Shown: positions 1 through 9,264, numbered from the stretch's first letter. The stretch: 24,273 bases of DNA from Deinococcus indicus (GCF_002198095.1 NZ_NHMK01000040.1:1-24273); one strand, 5' to 3'. Program-made: numbers and translations. Notes: generated from the letters alone by a model not told the origin.

Positions 1-903
1 GGCGGCCAGGATGATGACCTCCTGCCCGCTGGAGAAGCCGTCCATCTCGACGAGCAGCTGGTTGAGGGTCTGTTCGCGTTCGTCGTTGCCGCCCTGCATG
101 TTCACGCCGCGTTTGCGGCCGACGGCGTCGATCTCATCGATGAAGACGATGCAGGGGGCGGCCTTGCGGGCCTGTTCGAACAGGTCGCGGACCCTCGCGG
201 CGCCGACACCGACGAACATCTCCACGAAGTCGCTGCCGGAGATGCTGAAGTAGGGAACGCGGGCCTCACCGGCGACGGCCTTGGCCAGGAGGGTCTTGCC
301 GCTGCCCGGGGGGCCGACCAGTAAGACGCCGTGGGGGATGCGGGCGCCGAGCTGGTGGTACTTCTCGGGGTGGCGGAGGAAGTCGACGACTTCCTGGAGG
401 TCCTGCTTGGCCTCGTCGCAGCCGGCGACGTCGGTGAAGTTGAGTTTGATCTGGCCCTCGCTGATCACGGCCGCCTTCGACTTCCCGAACGTCCCCGCCG
501 CGTCCCCGCCGCCGCCCTGACGGCCGCGCAGCAGCAGCACGATCAGGCCCACGATCAGGGCGCCGGTCAGCAGCACGCCCAGCAGCGACACCACGTTCAG
601 TCGGGACGGCGCCACGTACGACACGGTCACGCCCGCCGCCTGCAACGCCGCGAGGTTCAGGACCGGATCGGCCGCCAGGGTCCGCGTGCGGTACGGGCGG
701 CCGTCCTCCAGCTGTCCGCTGAGCTGCGCGGTGCCGTTCTGGTACAGGATGGTGGCGCTGCTGACCTGCCCGCTGCCGAGGGCCGCCGTGAAGTCCGTCA
801 GGTTCAGCTCGTCGCCGCGCTGGCGCGGCAGCGTCAGCCCCAGCACGATCAGCAGCAGCGTCACGCCGATCAGCGCGCCCCACAGCCACGGGGGCCGTTT
901 CAC
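1..903 (-). CDS. ftsH: ATP-dependent zinc metalloprotease FtsH, amino-terminal 301 residues (cut by window edge)
   Basis: FtsH is a membrane-bound AAA+ protease that extracts and degrades membrane and short-lived cytosolic proteins. Visible in order: a first membrane segment (about residues 8-25), an extracytoplasmic region of about 75 residues, a second membrane segment (about 104-125), and the AAA domain with Walker A GPPGSGKT (197-204), the pore-loop region FVEMFVGVG (226-234) and Walker B IVFIDEID (252-259). The frame is open to base 1, so the second region of homology and the HExxH protease domain lie outside the window. The GTG start at 901-903 is chosen because GGAGG lies about 9 bases upstream and the encoded start VKRPPW leads straight into the membrane segment. 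The gene is divergent from the exported protein at 1154. Identification is certain; the exact start is probable. Confidence 0.96.
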   Translation of the reverse strand, partial: MKRPPWLWGALIGVTLLLIVLGLTLPRQRGDELNLTDFTAALGSGQVSSATILYQNGTAQLSGQLEDGRPYRTRTLAADPVLNLAALQAAGVTVSYVAPSRLNVVSLLGVLLTGALIVGLIVLLLRGRQGGGGDAAGTFGKSKAAVISEGQIKLNFTDVAGCDEAKQDLQEVVDFLRHPEKYHQLGARIPHGVLLVGPPGSGKTLLAKAVAGEARVPYFSISGSDFVEMFVGVGAARVRDLFEQARKAAPCIVFIDEIDAVGRKRGVNMQGGNDEREQTLNQLLVEMDGFSSGQEVIILAA

Positions 904-956
904 GCGCCGCCCTCCGGTCCCTGCCCTGCCTGCCTGCCAGCGTCGACCCCGGTCAT
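900..956 (-). CDS. possible 18-codon leader ORF upstream of ftsH
   Basis: An ATG at 954-956 opens an 18-codon frame ([18 protein letters not shown]) whose TGA stop overlaps the ftsH GTG start as GTGA. A TACACT hexamer (962-967, minus) ends 5 bases before this ATG, so the mRNA could begin almost at the ATG. The ftsH ribosome-binding site GGAGG lies inside the frame. Overlap plus leaderless spacing suggests a leader peptide coupled to ftsH. Against it: so short a frame can arise by chance in GC-rich DNA, and no composition or homology test was possible. Confidence 0.35.
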   Translation of the reverse strand: MTGVDAGRQAGQGPEGGA

Positions 957-961
957 GGTTC

Positions 962-967
962 AGTGTA
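962..967 (-). promoter_or_regulatory. -10-like element for ftsH
   Basis: TACACT on the minus strand, about 60 bases upstream of the ftsH GTG. It matches the TANNNT pattern seen before many starts in this window. No convincing -35 was found 17 bases upstream (AGTTTC). Confidence 0.5.
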
Positions 968-1141
968 AGCTGCCGCGCCTGCCGGAAACTGAAAGCAAAG
1001 CTGCGGGCCACCCCTCCCCTGCCAGGGGCCCGGGCGGGGGGGCCTGCCCGGCAGGTATGCGGGCTGCGTGTTTCCTTAACGGTACGGTCAGGGACCGCCG
1101 CGCCGCCCCCCCAGGGACAGACGCCCGTCAGGATCAGGCGG

Positions 1142-1147
1142 CATACT
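1142..1147 (+). promoter_or_regulatory. -10-like element, leaderless spacing
   Basis: CATACT lies 6 bases (CGGCGG) before the ATG at 1154. Transcription would begin at or next to the start codon. There is no clear Shine-Dalgarno sequence, so this element supports the choice of that ATG. Confidence 0.5.
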
Positions 1148-1153
1148 CGGCGG

Positions 1154-3004
1154 ATGCCTCTGCGGTCTTTGCTCCCCCTGCCCACCCGGTCCCCTGCGGA
1201 CCAGCGCCCACGCGGACGAACGCGCCTGCTGACCCTGCTGGCCCTGCTGGCGCCGCCCACGCAGGGCGGCGTTGTCACGGTGGGGCTCACGACGGGGCTC
1301 ACGGCCGGCCTGATCGCCGGACTGACGACCGGACACGCGCAGGGCGTGACGTCCGCGTTCGGTTCGGTGCAGCTGACCTTCACGCTCGATCAGACCGGCA
1401 CCTTCGTGAACGGCGACCCCGCCACGCTGCTCGCCGCGCCCCGCGTGGTGGGCGGGCGGACCATGCTACCGCTGCGGGAAACGGCGGCCCTGCTGGGGCA
1501 GCCGCTGCCCGGCGCGGCCGGTCAGGTGCAGCTGGCGCGGCTGAGCGTCGATACCCGCCAGAACAGCGCGTCCCTGAACGGCACGCCGCAGCCTGCCGGG
1601 ACGGTCGCCACGCTGGGCGGCGTGCTGTACGTCAGCGCCCGCACCCTGGCCGACGCGCTGAACGCCAACCTCAGCACCGACGACGGCCGCACGTTCACGC
1701 TGACCGCCCTGCGCAACGGCGGGAACCCCCTGATCCCGCAGGCGCGGTTCAGTACCGACAAGACCACCTACGCGCCGGGCGAGCGGGTCGTGTACACCGA
1801 GTACCCCTTCGACCCGGACGGCGCGGACATCACCGCGCGCCGCTGGACCGGCCGTCAGGACGCGTACTTCCAGCCCGGCACGTACACGGTCAGCCTGACC
1901 GTCACGAACAGCCGGGGTCTGCAGAGCCAGCCGTTCACGCGGACCATCCGCGTGGAGGGCACGCCCATCGACACGCCCCTGACCTACGCCCTGAAGTACG
2001 CCCTGCCCGGCGACTCCTTCGCGGACCCGCAGGTGCTGTCGTACCCGTCCGCGACGCCCACCACCGCCGAGGGCCCCAGTTACCCGCTGCTGTTCAGCGA
2101 CAGCCCCGAGGTGCCCACGCAGAGCGGCGTGCTGTACCAGGACAGCCTGTCGGGCCGCGCGCGGCTGCTCGCGTACCACCTGAACGGCCTGGGCCGCCCC
2201 GCGCGGCTGTACGTCATGGCCCGCAACCTGGAGAGCCGCCCGGTCGAGGTGCGCAGCGAACGCCTGGGCGAGACGGCCCCCACCCGCATCGAGGGCATCC
2301 TGGGGCAGGTGACGCTGCTGGAGTACTTCGCGTCGGGGGGCGGCACGGTCCTGAACCTGCTGCCGGGCCAGACGGCCGCCGTGTACGCCAGCCCCACCCT
2401 GAGCGCCGGGAGCGGCGTGAACGTCATGCAGGACCTGATCACCTCGGGGCGGGTGGAACTGACGTTCCTGATGCTCGAGGACGCCCTGCCGCCCACCGCG
2501 CAGGTCATGCAGCAGCTGCCGTACCTGCGTCCGGACGGCAAGCACGTACGCGGCACCTTCCCCGGAGCGGTGCGGTCCCTGCGCGTGAACCTGAGCGCCC
2601 TGCCGGCCCGCATCGTGATCGGGGACGGCCGGGTCGATCCGGCGCTGACCGGCACGGACGCCCTGACCGGCCAGAGCGTGCGCCTGAGCGGCAACTACGG
2701 CGTGCTGTACGACCTGGAAGTGAACGGCGCGTCCGGCACAGCGGTGGCCCTCAGCCCGCGCGGCGGCCTGTACCGGGGCGCCATGAACGTGCAGGACGGC
2801 CCGATCACGCAGACCATCAAGTTGCCCCGCACCGGCAACGCCCTGAAACCCGACGAGCCGGTGCTGCTGTGGCGCCCGCAAAGCGACCGCCTGAACATCG
2901 ATTTCGTGCCCAGCAGCGGCAGCAACCTGCCGATCAGTCTGGTGTTCTACCGCGCCCGGACCCTCAGCGGCTTCGGCGGGCTGCTCAAGACCTACCAGCC
3001 CTGA
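1154..3004 (+). CDS. exported protein with copper-amine-oxidase N-terminal-like domain
   Basis: A 616-residue protein of unknown specific function. Residues 1-64 hold a basic start and hydrophobic stretches ending in GHAQG, read as a long, unusual export signal with the repetitive run [17 protein letters not shown]. Residues about 70-185 resemble the copper amine oxidase N-terminal (stalk) domain, with [11 protein letters not shown] and two related halves (RTMLPLRE and [14 protein letters not shown]). Residues about 190-275 look like a PKD-type beta-sandwich ([26 protein letters not shown]). The carboxyl-terminal 340 residues are not recognised. The frame is open upstream to 686, but the ATG at 1154 is preferred because of the -10-like hexamer 6 bases before it. 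It is monocistronic and followed by a strong hairpin. An envelope or extracellular role is inferred; the stalk-like domain alone implies no oxidase activity. Confidence 0.85.
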   Translation: MPLRSLLPLPTRSPADQRPRGRTRLLTLLALLAPPTQGGVVTVGLTTGLTAGLIAGLTTGHAQGVTSAFGSVQLTFTLDQTGTFVNGDPATLLAAPRVVGGRTMLPLRETAALLGQPLPGAAGQVQLARLSVDTRQNSASLNGTPQPAGTVATLGGVLYVSARTLADALNANLSTDDGRTFTLTALRNGGNPLIPQARFSTDKTTYAPGERVVYTEYPFDPDGADITARRWTGRQDAYFQPGTYTVSLTVTNSRGLQSQPFTRTIRVEGTPIDTPLTYALKYALPGDSFADPQVLSYPSATPTTAEGPSYPLLFSDSPEVPTQSGVLYQDSLSGRARLLAYHLNGLGRPARLYVMARNLESRPVEVRSERLGETAPTRIEGILGQVTLLEYFASGGGTVLNLLPGQTAAVYASPTLSAGSGVNVMQDLITSGRVELTFLMLEDALPPTAQVMQQLPYLRPDGKHVRGTFPGAVRSLRVNLSALPARIVIGDGRVDPALTGTDALTGQSVRLSGNYGVLYDLEVNGASGTAVALSPRGGLYRGAMNVQDGPITQTIKLPRTGNALKPDEPVLLWRPQSDRLNIDFVPSSGSNLPISLVFYRARTLSGFGGLLKTYQP

Positions 3005-3034
3005 CCTGACCCCCCGCCGCTCGGGCCAGACGGC

Positions 3035-3069
3035 GCCGGCCCCATCCCGAATCCTGGGGTGGGGCCGGC
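3035..3069 (+). terminator. strong GC hairpin after the exported-protein gene
   Basis: A 14-base-pair stem (3035-3048 with 3056-3069, one G-T pair) around a 7-base loop, 30 bases after the stop codon. There is no T-run on either side, so it may terminate weakly or act mainly as a 3' stabiliser. Position and stem strength favour a transcript-end function. Confidence 0.6.
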
Positions 3070-3124
3070 CACCTATGGGGGGCCGCAGGGCAGGGTCTGC
3101 GCTGCAACTGACCGGCAATCCGCC

Positions 3125-3130
3125 TACACT
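3125..3130 (+). promoter_or_regulatory. -10-like element of the haloperoxidase gene
   Basis: TACACT lies 8 bases before the ATG at 3139, the spacing expected for a leaderless or near-leaderless mRNA. Only a weak -35 candidate (CTGCAA at 3102-3107) sits 17 bases upstream. Confidence 0.55.
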
Positions 3131-3138
3131 GCACCCAG

Positions 3139-4923
3139 ATGAAGGCCTCCTTAATCTTCGTACCGGCCCGCCGGCGCCTGCTGCTGCTCGGCGCCGCGCT
3201 GTGCGCCGGACTGACGAGCTGCCCACGCCCGCCCCCACCCGTCCCGCCCGTCAGCTGCCCCCTGAGCACGCAGGAATGGGCGGCCATCGAGGCGCCGGGC
3301 CACTCGGCGGCGCGCGTGTGGAACGAACTGGCCCTGAACGCCATCCGCAACGTGCTGCCGCAACCCACCGTGCACGCCCGCACGCTGTTCCACCTGTCCG
3401 CCGCCATGTACGACACCTGGGCCGCCTTCGACCCGGTCGCGCAGGGCGTGTTCGTGAACGAGCCGCGCAGCGGCACCCCCGCCCAGGTCGAGGAAGCCGT
3501 GAACCGCGCCGCGCACCGCGTCCTGAACGCCCGCTTCACCGCGACCGTCCCGGCGCTCGGCGCGTGCTTCGACGACCGCCTGCGGCACCTGGGCCTGGAC
3601 CCCCAGGACACCGGCACGCAGGGCGACCGGGCCAGCGCCACCGGCAACCGCACCGCGCAGGCGATCCTGGACCTGAACCGCGACGACGGCTCCAACGAAC
3701 GCGGCGGGTACGCCGACACCAGCGGCTACCGCTTCAGCAACGAACCGCTGCGCCCCGAACAGCCGGGCGTCACCCTGAACGACCCGGACCGCTGGCAGCG
3801 CCTGCTGCTGGCCCAGCCGTTCACGCAGAACGGCATCCCGCAGAGCGGCCCGCAACCCTACATGGGCGCCCACTGGGGCGCCGTGAACCCCTTCGCCATG
3901 ACCCGCCGGGGCCGCCACTACCACGACCCCGGCCCCGCCCCCAGCCTGAACGACCCGCAGATGCGCGCCCGCTGGATTCCCGACCTGCTGCGCCGCCAGA
4001 GTCAGCTGGACGACCGCTCAGGCACCACGACCGACATCTCCCCGGCCGCGCTGGGCAACAACACGCCGGGCCGCAACGACGGCGCCGGGCACGCCCTGAA
4101 CCCCGCCACCGGCCTCTCCTACCCGCCGAACGTGGTGCGGCTCGCCGATTACGGCCGGGTCATCGCGGAGTACTGGGCGGACGGCCCGCGCGCCGAGACG
4201 CCCCCCGGCCACTGGAACGTCCTGGCGAACGCCGCCGCCGACGCCCCCACCTTCCAGCGCCGCCTGGGCGGACGCGGCCCCGAACTGGGCCGCCTGGAAT
4301 GGGACCTGAAGATGTACCTCGCCCTGAACGGCGCGCTGCACGACGCCGCCATCGCCGCGTGGGACGTCAAACGCCAGACCGACACCGCCCGCCCCATCTC
4401 ACTCGTCCGCTTCGTCGCCACGCAGGGCATGCGCGGCCTTCAGGACGAGGTCAACGTCCTGGAGGAACGCGGCGGGAAGGCCATGGTACGCGGCTGGAGT
4501 GCCGCCGCCGGCGTCCAGTGGATCGACCCGCTGCGCTGGGTGCCGTACCAGGCGGCCAGTTTCGTCAGCCCGGCCTTCCCCGGCTTCGTGTCCGGGCACT
4601 CCACGTTCAGCCGCGCCGCCGCCGAGGTCCTGACCGACCTGACCGGCAGCGCCTTCTTCCCCGGCGGCCTGCACGAGATCACCGTCCGGCCCGGCGCGCT
4701 GCTGATCGACCGGACCAGCAACACCGTGCCCGTGCGCCTGCAGTGGGCCACGTACTTCGACGCCGCCGATCAGGCCGGACAGTCCCGCATCTGGGGCGGC
4801 ATTCACATCGAACCCGACGACCTCGCCGGGCGGCGCATCGGGCAGCAGGTCGGGCTGGACGCAGTGGCCCTGGCCCGCCGGTACTTCACGGGACAGGCAC
4901 CCCGACCGGAGGCCGCGCCGTGA
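3139..4923 (+). CDS. vanadium-dependent haloperoxidase (PAP2 superfamily), probable lipoprotein
   Basis: A 594-residue protein. Vanadium haloperoxidases use vanadate and H2O2 to oxidise halides; the same fold occurs in acid phosphatases. The full superfamily signature is present: K411-x6-R418-P419, S485-G486-H487, and S549-R550-x5-H556-x3-D560. By family analogy K411, R418, R550 and H556 bind vanadate (H556 covalently) and H487 is the acid-base histidine. The amino terminus has RRR, a hydrophobic core and LTSC near residue 28, resembling a lipobox, followed by a proline-rich linker, so a membrane-anchored extracytoplasmic protein is inferred. The ATG follows a -10-like hexamer by 8 bases. It is apparently monocistronic. 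Haloperoxidase versus phosphatase activity cannot be settled from the sequence; overall length and domain order favour the haloperoxidase branch. Confidence 0.9.
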   Translation: MKASLIFVPARRRLLLLGAALCAGLTSCPRPPPPVPPVSCPLSTQEWAAIEAPGHSAARVWNELALNAIRNVLPQPTVHARTLFHLSAAMYDTWAAFDPVAQGVFVNEPRSGTPAQVEEAVNRAAHRVLNARFTATVPALGACFDDRLRHLGLDPQDTGTQGDRASATGNRTAQAILDLNRDDGSNERGGYADTSGYRFSNEPLRPEQPGVTLNDPDRWQRLLLAQPFTQNGIPQSGPQPYMGAHWGAVNPFAMTRRGRHYHDPGPAPSLNDPQMRARWIPDLLRRQSQLDDRSGTTTDISPAALGNNTPGRNDGAGHALNPATGLSYPPNVVRLADYGRVIAEYWADGPRAETPPGHWNVLANAAADAPTFQRRLGGRGPELGRLEWDLKMYLALNGALHDAAIAAWDVKRQTDTARPISLVRFVATQGMRGLQDEVNVLEERGGKAMVRGWSAAAGVQWIDPLRWVPYQAASFVSPAFPGFVSGHSTFSRAAAEVLTDLTGSAFFPGGLHEITVRPGALLIDRTSNTVPVRLQWATYFDAADQAGQSRIWGGIHIEPDDLAGRRIGQQVGLDAVALARRYFTGQAPRPEAAP

Positions 4924-4954
4924 ACGGCTGACGGGTCAAGGCTGACTGGTAACG

Positions 4955-4977
4955 AAAAACCCCCGCCGGAGCGGGGG
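4955..4977 (-). terminator. intrinsic terminator downstream of der
   Basis: On the minus strand a CCCCCGC/GCGGGGG stem (4960-4966 with 4971-4977, loop of 4) is followed by five T. It lies about 150 bases beyond the der stop, with the dispersed repeat between them. On the plus strand no T-run follows, so it is oriented for der rather than for the haloperoxidase gene. Confidence 0.75.
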
Positions 4978-4990
4978 CAGATGATGAAAC

Positions 4991-5130
4991 TCATACGGAC
5001 TCGGATTGAAAGGGCTGTAAAGTCCTTTCAATCCGAGCGGATGCGAGAAGGAGAGAAACGGGTTCCGGACGTGGAGCTGGCAATCCGGTGAACTTCCGGA
5101 TTGTCGGCGAAACAAACGGAATCCGTATCA
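4991..5130. repeat. 140-bp hairpin-rich dispersed repeat with imperfect terminal inverted repeats
   Basis: The left end reads TCATACGGACTC and the right end, read inward on the minus strand, TGATACGGATTC (10 of 12 identical). Inside are two hairpins: 5000-5013 with 5024-5037, a perfect 14-bp stem extendable to 17 bp (one G-T pair) over a GTAA loop, and 5081-5088 with 5096-5103, a perfect 8-bp stem with a 7-base loop. Size, paired ends and hairpins fit the small noncoding repeats (SNRs) known from Deinococcus genomes; family assignment is from memory of the type and was not searched. No open frame of note lies inside. Its right end supplies the der stop codon. A shortened relative lies at 11619-11655. 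Confidence 0.75.
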
Positions 5131-6450
5131 GTCGTCGTTTTCGGCGTTCTTGCCGCGTTTGTACGGGCCTTTCTCGTTCCATTTGAGGCGCACGGGAATC
5201 CCGGCGAGTTGCAGGTCCTCGCGGATGCGGTTCTGCAGGAAGCCCTCGTAGGCGCGGGTGACGAAGTCGGCGCGGTTGCAGAAGATCGCAAACGTGGGGG
5301 GCGCGGTTTCGACCTGCGTCATGAAGTACATCTTGAGTTTCTTGCCGTGGAAGTTCGGGACGCTCTGGCGCATCTGCCAGACGCCCAGCCAGCGGTTCAG
5401 TTCGCTGGTGGGGATGCGGCTCTGCCATTTCTCGTGGAGTTTCATGGCTTCGGCCAGCATCTCGTGGATGCCGTACTCGTTGATGGCGCTGGTGTACACG
5501 CGGGGCGCGTAGCTGATGTGGTGGAGTTTCTGGTTGAGTTCCTTCTCGGTGGCCTTGAGGTCCGAGTCGGGCACGAGGTCCCACTTGTTCACGATGACGA
5601 TCACGGGTTTGCCGCTGTCGTACGCGAGGTTCGCGAGTTTCAGTTCGTGGTCGCCCAGGTCCCCGGCGTTCACGACCAGCCAGATCAGGTCGCTGCGGCC
5701 GATGGCGGCCTGCGAACGCTGGATGGCGTAGTCCTCGACGGCCGTGTCGGGCTTCTTGCGGATGCCGGCCGTGTCGACGAGCACGAAGCGCTGACCCCCG
5801 TAGTCCCACTCGACGTCCAGGGAGTCGCGGGTGGTGCCGGGCATGTCGGCGACGATGGCGCGGTCGGTCTGGGTGATGGCGTTCAGCAGGCTGCTCTTGC
5901 CGACGTTCGGGCGGCCGATCAGGGAGATGCGGATGGGCGCGATTTCCGGGACGTCCTCGGTGTCCTCGGGCAGGTGCTCCATGACGCGGTCGAGCAGGTC
6001 GTCGAGGCCGCGGGCGTGTTCGGCGCTGATGGCGACGGGTTCCCCGAAGCCCAGGCCCCACAGTTCGGCCATGTAGACCTCGTGCTTGGGGCTGTCCATC
6101 TTGTTCGCGGCGATGATGACGGGTTTACCCAGGCGGCGCAGCCAGTCGGTGACCTCGTAGTCGGCGGCGCTCAGGCCCTCGCGGGGGTCGAGGACGAAGA
6201 TGACGGCCTGCGCGCCTTCCATGGCCCACTCGGCTTTCTGGCGGATGGCGTCTTCCCACTCGTCGCCGCTCCAGAGGCCGCCGGTGTCGATCAGGGTGAT
6301 GCGGTGGTTCTGGTGCAGCATCAGGCCTTCCTTGGCGTCGCGGGTGACGCCGGGAAGGTCGGCCACGACGGCCTCGCGGCGGCCGATGAGGCGGTTGAAC
6401 AGGCTGGATTTGCCGACGTTGGGTCGGCCTACGATGGCGACTTTATGCAT
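5128..6450 (-). CDS. der: ribosome biogenesis GTPase Der (EngA)
   Basis: Der is an essential double-GTPase that assists 50S ribosomal subunit assembly. The 440-residue product has the family's normal length and order: first G domain with GRPNVGKSS (8-16), DTGG and NKMD; a second G domain with another GRPNVGKSS, DTAG and NKWD; and a carboxyl-terminal KH-like domain ending in a basic tail (KGPYKRGKNAENDD). The ATG at 6448-6450 is chosen over upstream in-frame starts because AAGGAG lies 8 bases before it and the protein then begins MHKVAIVG, as usual for Der. The TGA stop coincides with the first three bases of the TGATACGGATTCC end of the adjacent repeat, so the last codons or the stop may have been supplied by the repeat. 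Confidence 0.97.
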   Translation of the reverse strand: MHKVAIVGRPNVGKSSLFNRLIGRREAVVADLPGVTRDAKEGLMLHQNHRITLIDTGGLWSGDEWEDAIRQKAEWAMEGAQAVIFVLDPREGLSAADYEVTDWLRRLGKPVIIAANKMDSPKHEVYMAELWGLGFGEPVAISAEHARGLDDLLDRVMEHLPEDTEDVPEIAPIRISLIGRPNVGKSSLLNAITQTDRAIVADMPGTTRDSLDVEWDYGGQRFVLVDTAGIRKKPDTAVEDYAIQRSQAAIGRSDLIWLVVNAGDLGDHELKLANLAYDSGKPVIVIVNKWDLVPDSDLKATEKELNQKLHHISYAPRVYTSAINEYGIHEMLAEAMKLHEKWQSRIPTSELNRWLGVWQMRQSVPNFHGKKLKMYFMTQVETAPPTFAIFCNRADFVTRAYEGFLQNRIREDLQLAGIPVRLKWNEKGPYKRGKNAENDD

Positions 6451-6550
6451 GTGGACGCTCCTTGTACGGTGTCGGTCCCACCCCGGGCGCCTGGGGGGTT
6501 CCGCCGATTGTCCGCCGCCCCCACTGGGCGGCCCGGACCACAGACTTTCC

Positions 6551-6556
6551 AGTATA
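6551..6556 (-). promoter_or_regulatory. probable -10 element of der
   Basis: TATACT on the minus strand, inside the palindrome TGTATACA-like region, about 100 bases upstream of the der ATG. The -35 is weak. Unlike most genes here, der would have a leader of about 95 bases and uses a Shine-Dalgarno sequence. The leader (6451-6545) is GC-rich; no known riboswitch was recognised in it. Confidence 0.5.
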
Positions 6557-6640
6557 CAGACTGGCGGCCCCTCGCCCAGACGGCCCGTCACGATTCACCG
6601 GGCGGGGTGCATGGCGCCTCAGGTCGCCCGACCAGCCGGG

Positions 6641-6662
6641 AGGCGTCCCAGACGGCCTTTTT
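6641..6662 (+). terminator. possible weak terminator
   Basis: On the plus strand an imperfect stem (AGGCGTC with GACGGCCT, one bulged G, 3-base loop) is followed by TTTT. No gene points into it, so it may be a chance structure or close an unseen antisense or short transcript. The rest of 6451-6680 shows only the der promoter region. Confidence 0.3.
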
Positions 6663-6680
6663 CCGGCAGCCCGCATGAGT

Positions 6681-6709
6681 TTGACAGGCGCTGCATTCCG
6701 CGCTATCTT
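6681..6709 (+). promoter_or_regulatory. microcassette A promoter (TTGACA-N17-TATCTT)
   Basis: A -35 TTGACA (6681-6686) and -10 TATCTT (6704-6709) are separated by exactly 17 bases whose sequence (CTGCATTCCGCGC) is shared with the promoters at 13521-13549 and 24072-24100. A GCAT lies four or so bases before the -35 in all three. The predicted start near 6716 is only a few bases before a terminator hairpin. Confidence 0.8.
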
Positions 6710-6717
6710 CTAGGAAT

Positions 6718-6741
6718 AACCGCCCGAGAGGCGGGTTTTTT
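6718..6741 (+). terminator. microcassette A hairpin and T-run
   Basis: CCGCC (6720-6724) pairs with GGCGG (6730-6734) over a CGAGA loop, followed by six T (6736-6741). Only the promoter immediately before it can supply a transcript, as the nearest gene on that side (der) runs the other way. The sulfurtransferase start is 38 bases downstream. Confidence 0.7.
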
Positions 6742-6765
6742 GTTTTGAGTCCCGCGTGGCGGGTG

Positions 6766-6771
6766 TAGCCT
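6766..6771 (+). promoter_or_regulatory. -10-like element of the sulfurtransferase gene
   Basis: TAGCCT lies 7 bases (GTGGGGC) before the ATG at 6779, supporting a leaderless mRNA and this start codon. It lies just downstream of the microcassette A terminator. Confidence 0.55.
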
Positions 6772-6778
6772 GTGGGGC

Positions 6779-7645
<867 letters not shown>

Positions 7646-7650
7646 ACGGC

Positions 7651-7674
7651 GACCAGACCTGGGCCAGGGTGGTC
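7651..7674. terminator. possible bidirectional hairpin between convergent genes
   Basis: GACCA (7651-7655) pairs with TGGTC (7670-7674), and CCTG (7658-7661) with CAGG (7665-7668), around a 3-base loop. It fills the gap between two convergent genes and overlaps the xseA stop. There is no T-run. Confidence 0.4.
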
Positions 7675-8893
7675 ATTCCCCCTGTACCAGGCGGTCGTCT
7701 GCCGTGACCGGGACGGTGCCGTCCGTCCATTCGAGCGTGAGGGTGTCCCCGGCGCGGACCTGCGCGGCGCGGGTGACGGGCTGGCCGTCCGCGCCGCGCA
7801 CGAGGGCGTACCCGCGTGCCAGGGTGCGCTGCGGGGTGAGGCCCAGCGCCTGACGCATCAGGGCGTCCACGTCCTGCGCGGCGCGGTCCACCTGGCGGCC
7901 AGCGGCAGTGCGGGCGCGGTCCAGTGCCCACTGCGCGCCCGCGTCGGCGTCCACGAGGACCTGCGCGGCGTGCGTGCGGACAGTGCGGGCGTCCTCCTGC
8001 GCCTGCGCGGCGGCCCCCGCGACCGTGCGGACGATCAGGGCGGCGGCCTTGCTGGGCGTGTCGGTGCGAGTGTGCGCGACCTCGTCGGGCAGGGTGTCGT
8101 CCCGAGCGTGCCCGAGGCCCGTGATGACCGGCGCGGGAAAGGTCGCCAGAGCGCGCGTGAACGGCAGGTCGTTCAGCCACGCGAGGTCCGTGACCGCCCC
8201 GCCACCCCGGATGACGACCAGGGCGTCCAGCGGCTCCTGGGCGTGCAGGTCGGCGGCCGCCTGCACGGCACGCAGCAGGCTGGGCGCGGCGTCGCGGCCC
8301 TGGAAGGTCGCCTCCAGGTAGACGGGACGCAGCACCCCGGCACCCTGGAGCGGGTCGATCTCGCGCCGGAAGTCGCCCAGACCCGCCGCGCCGGCCGGGG
8401 CGATCACGGCGAAGCGGTCGAAGTCGGTGGGCGCGGCGTGCAGGCGGTTCAGGCCGTACACGCCCTCGCGCAGCAGCGTCTCGCGCAGGGCGTCTAGGCG
8501 CAGCGCGGCGTCGCCCAGCGTGAATTCCGGCGCGATGTCCAGCACGTTCAGCGAGAAGCCGTACTGCTCGTGGAAGGTCGCCTCGGCGAACAGCAGCACC
8601 TTCAGGCCCGCCGTGAGGGTCCCGCCGGTCGCGCGGCGGAACTTGCCTTCCAGACTGAAGCGTTCCCGCGCCCACACCGTCGCGCGGCACTTGGCGACCT
8701 CGCCGTCCTCGCCTGCCTGCACGAGGTCCAGGTACAGGTGGCGGCGGTCCGTGACGCTGGCCACCTCGGCCCGCACCCACACCGCGCCGGGCACGCCGCG
8801 CGCGATGACCTGCCCCACGTACGCCAGCAGTTCCGACAGTTCCAGGAACTGCTCGGGCGGCCGGGCCGGTTCCGTTTTTTTCCGGCGCGTCAC
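7673..8893 (-). CDS. xseA: exodeoxyribonuclease VII large subunit
   Basis: The large catalytic subunit of exonuclease VII, which degrades single-stranded DNA to oligonucleotides in repair. The 406-residue product shows the amino-terminal OB fold (about 12-110: [26 protein letters not shown]), then the catalytic domain with [20 protein letters not shown] and [28 protein letters not shown], a helical region, and a short carboxyl-terminal strand domain ([15 protein letters not shown]). The frame is open far upstream, but the GTG at 8891-8893 is chosen because it overlaps the crcB stop as GTGA, implying translational coupling, and gives a normal start. No xseB (small subunit) is in the window. 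Confidence 0.94.
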   Translation of the reverse strand: MTRRKKTEPARPPEQFLELSELLAYVGQVIARGVPGAVWVRAEVASVTDRRHLYLDLVQAGEDGEVAKCRATVWARERFSLEGKFRRATGGTLTAGLKVLLFAEATFHEQYGFSLNVLDIAPEFTLGDAALRLDALRETLLREGVYGLNRLHAAPTDFDRFAVIAPAGAAGLGDFRREIDPLQGAGVLRPVYLEATFQGRDAAPSLLRAVQAAADLHAQEPLDALVVIRGGGAVTDLAWLNDLPFTRALATFPAPVITGLGHARDDTLPDEVAHTRTDTPSKAAALIVRTVAGAAAQAQEDARTVRTHAAQVLVDADAGAQWALDRARTAAGRQVDRAAQDVDALMRQALGLTPQRTLARGYALVRGADGQPVTRAAQVRAGDTLTLEWTDGTVPVTADDRLVQGE

Positions 8894-9264
8894 AGGCGGC
8901 CCCCCAGTACGCGGCCCGCGACGGCGGCCAGCAGGCCCAGCGTCACGCTGAGCAGCGCGTAGGCCAGCGCGGCCGCGCCCTGCCCGCGCCCCAGCAGGGC
9001 GTCGAGATCCACGCTGAAGGTGCTGAAGGTCGTGAAGGCGCCCAGCACCCCGGTCCCGAATGCCAGTCGCGCCGCGTCCGGCCAGACGCCCCGGCCCACC
9101 AGGGTCAGGGTCAGGCCCAGCAGGAACGAACCGAGCACGTTGATCAGCAGCACCGTCACGGGCAGCCCGCCCCGGTTCAGCAGCGGCCCCAGCGCCAGCC
9201 CGGCGCCGTAGCGCGCGGCGGCGCCCAGCGCCCCACCGGCCATCACCCACACCCACGCACTCAT
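8890..9264 (-). CDS. crcB: fluoride ion channel CrcB/Fluc
   Basis: A 124-residue, four-helix membrane protein that lets fluoride leave the cell and works as a dual-topology dimer. Diagnostic features: [11 protein letters not shown] at 10-20, the conserved Asn in [12 protein letters not shown], and [17 protein letters not shown] carrying the Na+-binding turn and the two phenylalanines that line the fluoride path. Length is typical. Its TGA overlaps the xseA GTG by four bases. Upstream, TATGCT (9286-9291 region, minus) and a GATGAGG stretch could serve as promoter and ribosome-binding site. The 78-base gap to the divergent transporter gene is too short for, and shows no match to, the fluoride riboswitch often found before crcB. 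Confidence 0.95.
   Translation of the reverse strand: MSAWVWVMAGGALGAAARYGAGLALGPLLNRGGLPVTVLLINVLGSFLLGLTLTLVGRGVWPDAARLAFGTGVLGAFTTFSTFSVDLDALLGRGQGAAALAYALLSVTLGLLAAVAGRVLGGRL

Noticed and set aside
1019..1056. Imperfect CCTGCC...GGCAGG inverted repeat in the ftsH/exported-protein gap
   Set aside because: Pairing needs bulges and the region is almost pure G and C, where such matches arise easily.
331..3009. An 892-codon open frame on the plus strand across ftsH and the exported-protein gene
   Set aside because: It runs antisense to FtsH and in another frame of the next gene, is very rich in Arg, Pro and Ala, and has no recognisable motif: a GC-rich shadow.
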